Assembly: GCA_048013815.1 (NCBI GenBank)
Contig: CM106586.1
Location: 12,586,001-12,650,000, forward strand
Source of the DNA: Setoptus koraiensis
Taxonomy: Eukaryota; Arthropoda
Direction: 5' to 3'
DNA: 64,000 bases
Position numbers and translations under genes: made by a program. Positions 22,352 through 33,871 of the stretch are shown here, in pieces. The notes under the pieces are model-generated. The model was not told the origin of the DNA and searched no databases. It was given only the letters and a program-made list of their open reading frames with translations. Each line of letters opens with the position of its first letter. Position 1 is the first letter of the stretch.

Positions 22352-25051
22352 TCTTTCTCACGTCGTGACCACACTACCACGCTGTGCGTACGTTAGCGTA
22401 TTACATAAATATAAACAATTATAACTATACTGTATGCTTCCTATATAATCCACTCAATAGTGATCTCATGGATTGCACAACAGCAGCGTCTCACTAACTG
22501 GGTTGATGCAAACCAGGTCTACGCATAACAAGACTGACAGAACAAAACAAAATGAAGACTCACCACCGACAAAGAGGCTTGACTAGTGAGCGAGTGTGCC
22601 AACAACACGAACAAACTATCGACTTATCCGACAAGCTGCATGATTGATGCGTATGTGTGTCAAGATCGACTCGAATAGAATTAAAATAAAAAACAAAATT
22701 GATTGTCATGATGCGCTCGCGATTGGAATCATGCTCTGCTGCTATTTAGGCGCCGCTATTTGTATGACAGGCGATCTAGTAATTGTGAGACGCGATGAAC
22801 TCGCGAGGAAGGGGTTTTGTTGTTGATAAGTATCAAGATGAATGTTTGAGCTTATGTTGATTTGTGGCGCCGATTTAGGCCAAGTTTAACTCTCTGGCAA
22901 GACTGTCAGTTGTTCGCAGACCTTGTATCATACGTTTGTCTGTGTTTGGCACGCTATGCGCCAGCTCTATGGATATTACAAGAGTGTAATAGCGAATAGA
23001 GAAATAGAAAAATATCTCGCTTGCTACTGTTTGTTGGCGTGGCGAGGTTTCAACAACGGTCTGGCATTCGCTGGCATTATATATATACAGGCTCGCTATA
23101 TACAGGCTAAATATATGTATGGGGGCGCCTCGCATGAGCTACCACCTGGCACGACAAAGAGATAAAAAGTTATAGCTGTATTATAGGCAACTTATATGAG
23201 CCAGATACACACATATGATGGTAAGAAGTGTCTTGCTGGTATGGCCGGTATAAAGTGGGTGCCAGCCAGCCAGTCAGCCAGCCAGCCAGCTATCCATCTA
23301 GCCGTAGACTCGCGTAGCCAGTTGCATGACGTTACGCGAGACTGGTACGGAGGAGCGCGAATGAATAGGCAATCTGGGGCTCGCGAATGTGATGAAGCAC
23401 CACCAGCAACCACCAGCCATCTTGGCCAGCCTGACATTGTGCCCGATTGTGTGTCACTGGGTCTAGCCAGAGCCAGCATACCTAGGCCAGTGCAGCGCAG
23501 TGGGTAACTGTTAACTGTTGTTAACTGTTTGCTTCTCTCTATCTCTCTCTATATGTAATGGTAGCAAGCTGAACCAGGAAGCTAGCGAGGCAAAAGCTTT
23601 CCATTTGTTTGTATGTGTGTTTATGTGGGCGAACATGAGCGCCCTATTGGGACCTAGGGGCGCTTGCGCGCTTTTTACCAAGCGCATGTCGGCCAGCTAA
23701 GCCGAGCCGAGTTGAGTAGTGCGTACACGCTGCGCCTAGCCAAGCCGAGCGGAGCCATGCCAAGCCAATGACTCCTGAATCGGACTTAAGTCATGGTTCT
23801 TCGACCCCGAAGCTCCATTATCTGGCTAGCGCATTAGGTTGTTGTGTTGAGTCCAGTGTTCCACTTATTAAGGCAAGTGTAAATTTATCCTATCCGCCTG
23901 AACTATATATATCTGTATATACATGTATTGTTGTTGTTCATAACTGTTACTTTTGTACCACGACTGTTGCTGTTGTCGCTGCTGCTGCTGCTGTCGTGAG
24001 TCTAGTCAGGCCTACTCAGCCAGCCCCAATAGCTACGTAGACAGCTCATAGGTGTTTCGTGCACTTGCCAAGATTGGTTGCTGTACGAGCTATAGCAGAC
24101 CTAATTTAAGTCTCGCCCCCACCTCAAGGCTATAGGCCCGATATATCTCCGATTGTTTGACCCTTTTATTTATACACACGCACATACACAACACTAGCAA
24201 TATACACATTATGTAACGCGATAATAACAGTCATAATTGAGTAGATGCACTTCCTACATGGTGCACAATCAATATGGCCCTGTATCTCGCTATGCAAGTT
24301 GCTCGCCACTGACAATCTAAACAATGATCATCCAACAGCGAATGAATATATGCAAATCGACACAAACAACAGCCACAAACAATAGACAGTTCAGCATATC
24401 ATAAAGTATCATCATCATCATCGTCGTATCATCGCTCATGACACAGATAATAACAGCACACACTACTCAATCACGAACCTTGAGCAATAACGGCACACTC
24501 ACAACAAACAATGCCAAATGCCAAGAAGTTTTTCAAGGTAATTAGCAACATTACAAGCATTAATGGCGTCGCAACACAAGTCATTTGCGTGCCACAGCAA
24601 GCACTGTAACTAATGAATTTATTTCACTATATCTGAGACATTCAGCTCAAATTGACTCGACTGGCGAGGCTATCAATGCAAGGCATAATTGCCAATCTGC
24701 ATGTTACATAATCCTCATCATTGCAGGCGCAGCAACAACACAACTGACACTGACACCAATCGAGACTGATGAGATCGGGTTGACAGTTGCTGCCGTTGCT
24801 GCTGCTGTTGCAATCATAACAATAACGAACACTCTATCATCACTAGTTGCTGACACTGGCTAACTCAACAGCAATGGTCGACAATAAACCTCAATAACCA
24901 CCAACAATCAGCTCGCGACCACAATGGTCACAACGATCATCCATTTACAACGTGTTAATTACAACAAAAATATTAATTAGATTATGTTAGACACAAACAA
25001 ACAAAACCAATCAACTAACACAAGAAGCTATTGCGTAATTGTTTAGAAACC
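22352..25051. other. Intergenic region upstream of the innexin gene
   Basis: 2.7 kb without a supportable gene. It contains the CCAG array at 23261-23290, ATATACAGGCT-like duplicated words near 23080-23115 and a small GCT run near 23975. Short open frames on both strands are compositionally biased and overlapping. The innexin promoter and possible 5' non-coding exons should lie towards its right end. Confidence 0.55.
23261..23290. repeat. CCAG tetranucleotide microsatellite
   Basis: About seven copies of gcca/ccag-type tetranucleotides, with one interruption (cagt). Confidence 0.75.
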
Positions 25052-27740
25052 ATGTTGGACATATTCAGTGGTTTGCGTTTGGTTATTAAGCGCAGACCAA
25101 TTAATATTGACAATACTATATTTAGATTTCATTGGTTTCTAACATCCACTATATTGGTATCATTCAGTTTAATAATAACAGCCAGACAGTATGTCGGACA
25201 ACCAATTGAATGCCACTCAATAGATAAGATACCTGAAACTTTACTCAACTCTTATTGTTGGGTACAGAGTACCTTTACAGTGCCTCAAGCTTGCAATCAA
25301 CGGGTGGGCGTGGACGTACCCTATCCATGTATTGATAATACGCGCGGGCGAGAAATTAAAATGTTTGCCTATTACCAATGGGTGGGTATTGTGTTATTTA
25401 TACAAGGTATTTTATTCCATTTGCCCTATTACCTGTGGAAACTTTGGGAGGCCGGCCTCATTCGAGCAAGTGAGTATGGCAACATCATCAGATGCTGCAA
25501 ACAACTGATCCATGCCACGTGCATAACGATACTTAATTAATACAGGATACTTAATCAAAACAAGATATTAGATAATTACCATAATTAATACTAATCAATT
25601 CTGTTGCATGTTGCTTATGCATTCACATCAATGTCCATAATCAGTCACAAGTGGGCTGCGGGTGGCCGTTCTCAGCGACATCGAGCGATGCAAAAAGAAG
25701 GATATTGTCATAGAGTATCTAGACACACACCTAGGCTGTCATAAGCACTATGCGTTAAAATATTTTCTATGCGAATTGTGTTGCCTTATAAATTTATTTT
25801 TACAATTATGGGCAACCGACAAATTCTTCGATGGACAATTCCTAAACTATGGCATCGATGTGATCAGATATTCCACAGGCGAATCAAACGGCTGGACACA
25901 AGCGACAACAAGTAACTACAATGACTTTAATTCGCACAATATCGACAAACAGAACACTAGCAACAATCACAGGATGTCGGCCGGAGTTGCAGATTCGCAG
26001 AGATCAGTCAACAGCTCAAAAAGTTTACCCAGAATTGACCCAATGGTGAGTTTCAGCATGGCTGACATATTCAATTTTTGTTGCAGATTATCATCATTCT
26101 TTCTCTAACTACGATTATTTCATTTTCACTTTATTTGTTCGTCACCGAAAATAATTGATCGTTTCCATCAAATGGCAGACTTTTGTATTTCCGAGGATCA
26201 CCAAGTGTACCTATTATGACTTTGGAAGTTCGGGCGACATACAGAAACACGACGCCATTTGTTTACTGCCGCTCAACATTGTCAACGAGAAGATATACAT
26301 AGCCTTGTGGTAAGTGACCCAACGCAATCATGTTGCCCTTGACAGTTTACGGACTAATCAATTGGCGGACTAATTAATTGTGATAAAATAATTGATTGTG
26401 ATAAAATAATTAATTGTAATCAATGAAATATCAACTTTGACACTGTCAACAATAGGTTCTGGTTCCTGATACTGGCCGTGCTCACATCGGCCGTCATAGT
26501 GTGCAGATTGTTTTTGTTGTTCTGCAAAAAGGTCAGGGCGAAATTTCTCATCACCAGATGCAAATTGTCTCTAGAGAGTGATTTGCACATTATTTGTCAA
26601 CGGGGCGATGTTGGCGATTGGTTCCTGTTCTATATGATGGCCAGCAATTTGGACCCGTTGATTATGAGAGAAATAGTGTCAGTGATGGCCGAACGTCTAG
26701 AGATAAAACTGAAAAAAGAAAAGGAGGCTCTAGAGGGCTACTCGACGAACAGAAACCACCACAGGCTAGACAGCGGAAACAAGCACAGGGAAGAGCCAGC
26801 TACCAGGCTATTGTTGGCACCCGTGGCAAAGGTTAAATCGTTAGGTAAAAGGATTAAATTAAGTTTGGGCCGAATATTAAACAAGAGCAGTAGATTATTT
26901 TATCGCAAACAAGAAGCTGCAGCAACAGCAGAATTATCACCAAACAATAGGGATTCGCCCAGACGCTCGCATATGAAGCGTCTGAAGAGGCCAAAATCGT
27001 GGCAACAATCAGACAGCAATGAAAATTATTTATTTGGTGGTCAGCGGGTGTTAGATGTGGAGGAGGCCCGGATGTTCACCGAAAACAATATGCCCACCAC
27101 TGGTTACAATCAATTTATTCACATTCAATCATCGCAAACTCAATCAAACAACAACGAACGCGACAACGAGCAACATTCCCCATCATCATCGTCTGGTTTG
27201 CCTGTGTCATATGGACAGCTCAATTTAACAACTACAGCCTTTATAACAAGACCACAGAGAAACAATTCATTTAGTCAGCAGCGTCAGTCTTTATCTAGAC
27301 ACAGAAACATTGCCACTATGAATCAGTTGACAACATTATCATTCAACAACGATGATACCAGTCCATACAAAGATCATCAACACCACCATTTTTTGCCCCC
27401 TTCCTCGTCCGATATCGTGCAAGTTCGCCTAAGGAATCTCACTAATACCCACACCAACACCACCAACTACAACAACAACGGCTCGCAAGTGGATCCCGTT
27501 GATACACCCACAACCTTACCGTCGTCTGTATTTAAAATCGACGGTCACACGATGAAAATCCTGGAAGAAGGAAAAGAACGAAGGGCCGATATGGATCTGG
27601 AGAGTCAACAACAAACAGTTGCTGCTGCAGGCTCAATTGCGACAGCTCCCCCTATATCGCTCTCTCACAACGACCGCAATAATGATGAAAATCCGGCCAA
27701 CATATCGTCGTATCCACGCCTGGACTATCACTGTATCTAA
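25052..27740 (+). CDS. Innexin with an unusually long C-terminal tail
   Basis: A gap-junction/hemichannel subunit of the innexin family. Four exons, 25052-25469, 25645-26045, 26179-26309 and 26456-27740, splice in frame with GT/AG ends to give 744 residues. The family marks are visible: N-terminal [10 protein letters not shown], first helix near residues 28-50, two cysteines in the first extracellular loop (IECHS, SYCWVQ), the YYQWV signature opening the second helix, and two cysteines in the second loop ([27 protein letters not shown]). A fourth helix runs from [10 protein letters not shown]. Usual innexins have 360-480 residues. Here about 330 further residues are Ser/Asn/Gln-rich and basic near the membrane, likely disordered. 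The paralogue identity (inx1-8) cannot be fixed by eye. Confidence 0.95.
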
Positions 27741-28125
27741 GCATCGATCTATCGCTCGAATGAGCACACATGAATCATAGGAAACAATATTTTTGAGCCT
27801 AACATGAAAATCACATCGCTTTACCTGATGAGATTACTGTTAATTGTGTTGATTTTTTGTTACGCAACAATTAATAGTTAATTAATACTGTGTACACTGC
27901 TTTAATTGTGCACAACAACAACAAGAGATATAAACAAATTGATCTATCTGATTATTAAACTAAAAAAACTAAATGTCACCTCGCGCTGTTGTTATACCGA
28001 GGCAAAAGTACAAACAAACAAAAAAATGAATGAGTGAGCTCAATTATCATTTATTTGTTGTTATATAAGTTTATACATACAAAATATGTGTGTGTTATAT
28101 AATGTTATGTTAAATGTTTGTTGGT
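27741..28125. other. Convergent 3' ends of the innexin and SDR genes
   Basis: 385 bp between two stop codons facing each other. The stretch is AT-rich and probably made of the two 3' UTRs. No gene is seen. Confidence 0.6.
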
Positions 28126-29272
28126 TTAGGTATCCAAAAATGGTCTACATGTAAGGTGCGAAAACAATAGGTGATTGTAGTTACAATGGTGGCCGTTTTC
28201 ATTTGTGGTAGTAGTGTTGTTCTGATTGATTGTTGTTGTGTCATTATTGTTGTTGTTGGCTATAGCGTCATTGTCGTAGCCTGTCAAGACATCCTGAATC
28301 CATGAATTAATTATGTTTGGACAAACACAAACAACCCTAATGTCGGGCGCTAAATCTGTAGCCAAACATTTGGTTAGCACTGATATGCCCGCTTTAGACA
28401 TACAATAGGCGAATTTATAAAATCCTGGCGTGTTATTGAGAATACTAGAAACATTAATTATAGATCCCTTGGTCTTTCTTAGATATGGCGCCGCTGATAG
28501 ACATAAATAAGTTACAGAGTGCATATTCTGGGCTATAATCTTGTGATACTGTTCAAATACATGCGGATCATCAAATTTGCTAAGACCTGTAATATTGACC
28601 GTATTTACAAGTACGTCTAGACGACCGTATTCTTTGATTGTCTGATCGATGACTTTATGAGCTTGGTCCAATTGTGATATATCGGCTACAATTTGCAATG
28701 GCTGCAATATATTAATTAATTATGAATATATTAATGGATTGTTGGATAGTTGACATAAATTAGACATTTGGTTAGTTTGTTTGTTTGTTTGAACCCGGTG
28801 GGTGAGGGCAAAGATTTGGCGAGCACAAACGTAAACACTTGGCTGAGTAGAGGTCGACAAGAGATAGATAAACAAGAGATCTGACAGCACATATGCATAG
28901 ATAAGACATCGAGACTCACCGATAAGTGTCTTGGCGATCGCTCCTCGCATTCGGTGGCAATGAATTTTGTTTGTTCGGTGTTGAAATCTACCAGGGCTAT
29001 CTTGAGGCCTAATTTGGAGAATGTCACCGCCATGTTTCGTCCAATGGCAGAGCCACAACCTAGCAAAGTTAGTTGATAACGATTGTTGCATTGTAGTGGT
29101 TAATTGGTTAGTATTATTCATAATAGATTCACTGTGATAGATCGTTTCAAAACTGAAGTATCTCAGGTACGTGACATGATCAGATGTTGCATGTGTCATC
29201 TTCGAAATATAGTGATTAATTACCTGTTATGAGCACGACGTTTGTTTCGTCGTCGCTATTACTCAGCGGCAT
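28126..29272 (-). CDS. Short-chain dehydrogenase/reductase, divergent
   Basis: A classical SDR of 254 residues. Exons 29272-29224, 29059-28920 and 28701-28126 join in frame across introns of 164 and 218 bp. The dinucleotide-binding motif is split by the first intron (LITG|CGSAIGRN, the TGxxxGIG site with Ala in place of the second Gly). Catalytic residues are present: Ser in INVSS and Tyr-x3-Lys in YCMSK. The usual NNAG motif reads NTVN in DVLVNTVN, and the PG segment after the active site is CPN. The last 40 or so residues are Asn/Thr-rich and look like a microsatellite-derived tail, replacing the usual C-terminal helix. NAD(P)(H)-linked oxidoreduction is expected from the family; the substrate is unknown. 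Confidence 0.85.
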
Positions 29273-32200
29273 AATTATTATTTGTGTTTAATTGCCGTAT
29301 GTAGTGCTGTAGTGAGTTTATAGGGATTTTGATAGTTTTCTTTCTTCTAGAATATCGGATTCCTTGCTAAGAATGATTGAAATTCTATGAGACACAATCG
29401 ATCTTGTCTTATTTGAGTGATTATAACGATTCTGGGGTCTTGCGTTGAACTTGTTGGTATCTTGGTCACTGAGCGAGAACAATTTAAATATATGAACATA
29501 AAAATGAGTGTGTGTATCTTGCTTGATAGTTGATTTGCGAGTGACTTGACTCACTCTCTGATTTGTTAATTAGTGTGTTGTAGATCAATCGTTTCAATTA
29601 TTGCAATAATTAGGCCAGTAATATTTAAGTTAAGGCCTATTTAAGTTAACCTAACTAGGTTGTCGTTGTCTGGCGATGTTGTTTATTGTGGAAACAGTTC
29701 GCTTGTGATGATTGACACTTTTTGAACTCTCACTTATTGTCACTGTTGTTGTTGTTGTTGTCGTTGCTGTTGATTTTGTTGTTGTTGTTGTTGGACTAAT
29801 TCCACTTGTTTTGTGGCTCGACAAAGATGCAAAAATAACGATCATTGGCTATTGTGGTTTGTTGTTTGTGGATAATTTTAACTTATTATCGCATTATCAC
29901 GATTACTTCCCCCCATTTTAGGGCATTATTCGCTGTTTCTTTGTGTATATCGCCCATTAGTTGATAGTCAAATATCTGAGCATTTATCTCGGCGTCAGCA
30001 ACGAACCATTTAACAGCAACAGCAACAACAACAACAATAACAACAAAAGGCAACGGCAATAGCAGACAAAACGACTAGCGACCAATTTAAGATCATTGGC
30101 TATATAAATAAAACCAGCACCAATTAAGAACAATAAATAAGATGATGATTGTTGTTTAAATAGACACACATCGTACAATGGAGACTGGTAGACAGATAGA
30201 GAGCACTCATAATGAACATAATTGTCACACACGAAACAACAATCATGAAACTACATCAACAACTATTCCATCAATTAATTGATTGATGATAATAATCTCA
30301 TCATGTGTAGCGATTGGCGTCAACTCAATCAATAAACTAGATCTATTAACTACCATAATTTATATCGTAACATGCTCTACGGACGATCACGACGATGACT
30401 AACATCCTTTCTCTCGCGCTCTCTCGCTCTCTCAAGCTCTAATTTGCGACCCACTCCATCTGCGTTTATGGCGAGCTAGGTATTTCCATTGTTAGGCTAG
30501 GTCTAAATGTATATGTACATATAGCCTAACATGTATGCGCTCGAGAGTGAGAATATAAACAGTGTAAGCTGGCAGGCTAATTAGTGACTGTTGTGTCAGT
30601 AATTAGTAGATTCACCATGTTGTTGTTCTAAGACTAATGCCAGAGCCATACCAACTGTACAGTTGGCGACGTAGTTATAGAGTCATCGGCGATGTAATAC
30701 ACAACAACCACCACTGAGATGATTCATCTGGCAATCCAAGGCAATTGCAGTCAATTGCAGGCAAGGGTAGTGCATATTTACACGGTTGTCATATCACCGA
30801 GAGCATCAACAATATAAACAACATCTTCCTCATGAGAGCGGCAATTGAATCAGATTAAATCAAACTTGGCATCGCTCACAGTTTGTGGGCGCCATTAGAC
30901 TGACTCAAGATGGGCCGCCCAGAGAAGCCGGCAATGCTGTCACTCGGCGGCGCCACTCTAAGCTTACCAAATCTGTGTGATCTGCATGATGAGCATGATA
31001 CATTTAGACAATATAATGCATTTAACAGGATAAATTGAAAGAAATTGAATTGAACGTTCAGAAACAAAGATGTAAGAGGCAGGCGACTGGCAAGACGTGA
31101 CGATATCAGATTTGCAGATGTCAAACAGCGATGCCTCGATCGACTGGCAATTGTATAAAAACGTGATCAATTCATCTATTGTCGTCTGGCGAGGGGTCCC
31201 ATCTAATATTGTTGTGCTACTAGCTGTCGAAGTGATCACCTTCACTAGACAAAAATGATTGAACTGATGATGATGGATCCGTTATGATGAATCTCGACGC
31301 TGTCATCAACAAACGATCAGTAATCGATCTAGACGCTCGTCTTAACGAGCCACATCCTGTCATATTGTCATTGATTGCGTAAACTAGAAGCAAATATTCA
31401 TGATCTAATTGATTAGATTCCATGTGTGTCTGTGTGTGTTTTGTAAGAGCGCCCAAACCAGATCGTTATTGCTATTATTGTCATTTGTTGGTTTCTGTTC
31501 GGGTTTCAACGGTTTGACTTTTGGCCATGATTTGTTAGGCATGCATTAATTGACCCGTGCCAGCGAGCCTCAATCGGTGGACGACATTGAGCCAATCAAG
31601 ATCGCAGCAATCAATTCACTGGATACTGGGAAGTGGTTACAAGTTGGTGACATTTTCACCCAATGCTCAAGTGCCTTGTGCTGCAGCCATGAACAATTCA
31701 ACTACTAAAAATACAACTTTCGCATAAATGGGCATCAGTGTTGTGTCGCGATGGAATATCTGTTTATAGCTTTGTATAAACGACGGACGACATTGGTTGT
31801 TGCGATCAATTACTTGTTGTTGTAATGTCCAACAACAACAACAATCAAGAATACATGACAGTCGCCCTGATGGTCGGATAGTTTAACATGGCCGCTGCTG
31901 TCGCAACAACATCGGCACCGATAACAACGAAAACAACAACAGCAACAACAGCAACAACAGCAACAGCAGCAACAGCAGCAACAACAACTGCAACAACAAA
32001 AATAACAACAACAACCGAGCTAAGGTCATCTATTAGATAATACAGCAAATCGGGAAATAAGTATGGATTATTGCAAAATTGCATGCCATTGGATGGATTT
32101 ATTGTGTGTGTGTGTGTGTGATCCCACACCCACAAAAACAAATAAATAAACGAGTAGATAAATAAATGATGTTGTGTCTTAAAATAGCAAAGACAATCTC

Positions 32201-33187
32201 ACAGTCTGAGCAGTCTTGCAGAAGCCGAAAGAACAACAACATTGTGACTAATTGTGTAACATTGGACCGACTATTTATGGTTACAAGTGCCTTGTTGCTG
32301 CCAATGATGTAGCCAGATGAGAATAAGTAAATAGCGAAAGAAAACTCGCCCAGTCACTTGTTTCTTTTGCCCTTCCACCTGCTGCCGTTGTCGATGTTGT
32401 AGTTGATGTTGTTGCTGCTGTTGATGTTGTGGTTGTGGTTGTTATTTAAGCGGCGAGACGTCGATGAACTTGAACCTACAAATAAATGCATTGCATTCAA
32501 TCGATAGGCATGCCATGTGGTGATACTGTGTTCTTGGATCAGATTGGAAGTTTACATTGGCATATACTGACAACGATTTACATTGGCCAATCTTAATTAC
32601 TATTACTATTATTATTATTACTATTACTATTATCAAATACAATATCGTACAATAATAGCTGGCTATCTAATAAAGCTGCCAACGATTGACAATGACAGTA
32701 ATTGACAACTTAACTCAACCGCCTTTGACTTTGCTGTGTATGTTTGTATGGTATCTGCCAGAATCTTACAGGTGTCTCGTTTTTGTTTCTTGTTGGCTAG
32801 CTAGCGCTAGCGGTGCTGCCGCTATTAGCTAATCGTTGTTTGTTTTGCTCGTTCGCTATAGATATTTCCAGTATAGCCAGTAGATATCGACACAGGAAAA
32901 AGTAGTGGATATATTCAACTTTTCCACTGAGCTCTCTTTGTCTTACTGTAATACTTTTCCAGTATTAGCAGCAGTGAACAACAAACAAACAAATTGAGTT
33001 CGCAACAAAATATAGGAGGGGATTAGGCTATCACAATAACTGGGCCTGTGTGTAGTAGGTAGGGTAGTAGGTAGTTCCCCGTTAGAAGTAGAGCGATAGA
33101 AATCACGGCAAGCATCTATAATTAACCCTTTAACCACTACCACAGATACGCATGCTTTTGCCGTGTTGGTGCACCGGTGAGATTTCA
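29273..33187. other. Long intergenic region rich in CAA/CAG microsatellites
   Basis: 3.9 kb without a supportable gene between the SDR gene and the lysine-rich secreted protein. It contains GTT/CAA arrays (about 29742-29795, 30010-30048 and 31930-32015), a CT-rich patch near 30410-30445 and ATT runs near 32600-32635. Open frames across these arrays encode only simple-sequence protein. It may contain regulatory DNA or non-coding RNA that cannot be recognised by eye. Confidence 0.55.
31930..32015. repeat. CAA/CAG trinucleotide microsatellite
   Basis: A long run of aac/agc triplets with few interruptions. The minus-strand frame reads as Val/Ala repeats and is not considered a gene. Confidence 0.85.
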
Positions 33188-33195
33188 TATAAATA
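33188..33195 (+). promoter_or_regulatory. TATA box of the lysine-rich protein gene
   Basis: tataaata is followed 34 bases later by tcattcat, an arthropod-like initiator with its A at 33222. The start codon is 212 bp further. This is the clearest core promoter in the window. Confidence 0.65.
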
Positions 33196-33433
33196 GAGTG
33201 GACAAGATCGAAAAAGGTATCATTCATCAACCAACAACAACAACAACAACAACAAATAGTGCAATAGCAACGACTACTCCTGGAACAACAACACCCACAG
33301 CAGCGAATGAGAATCTCGACAAAGATTCAACATTGAATTAAATAGCAAACACCGAAACAGTCACCTCAGACATATCGATCGGGCTCATTAGCAATCATTT
33401 CGGCATCTCTGAGAGGCACAACCAACGGGCATC

Positions 33434-33871
33434 ATGAGAATACCTGTAAGTATTTAAACCAACAGATTCAATTGATATTTTCGCTTATGGCAACAACAAA
33501 ACACTAATATAACAATGTTTGCTCTTGTTCGTTTGACACAATGCCATATTGCACACATTCAGTATCTTCTTGTGATTCTGGTCATAGCAGCAATTATAGA
33601 GGATGTGGTAGCTAAATCTCAACAGACGCCAGCCAACGATGCTCTGGCGAAAGTTAAAACGGGCGATTCGGGCGCCCTTATGACGGATCAAGTGACGGCA
33701 GAGGGCAAAAAGAAAAAGTACTACGTAGTTAAGAAGAAGCCAAAGAAGATCAAGATGAAGATTTACAAGCCAAAGAAGAAGTATAAGAAAATCAAGGTGA
33801 AAGTTCCAGTGAAAAAGATGAAGGTGAAGAAAGTGAAAGGTTATCTGATCAAGAAACACAAGAAACATTAA
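33434..33871 (+). CDS. Secreted lysine-rich small protein
   Basis: Two exons, 33434-33445 and 33563-33871, give 106 residues. The first coding exon contributes only MRIP before a GTAAGT donor. The second opens with YLLVILVIAAIIEDVVA, completing a signal peptide of about 21 residues. The mature protein has a short Ala/Thr/Gln segment, then from residue 60 almost only Lys, Val, Ile and Tyr in a two-residue alternation such as KKYKKIKVKVPVKK. That alternation would form strongly basic beta strands. The tight TATA promoter, tiny first coding exon and signal peptide are typical of arthropod cuticle, silk or gland proteins. I do not recognise a family. AATAAA occurs at 34029-34034. Confidence 0.8.

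Noticed and set aside
31845-32141. 98-codon minus-strand frame with Val/Ala runs
   Set aside because: It is the translation of the CAA/CAG microsatellite and has no other coding evidence.
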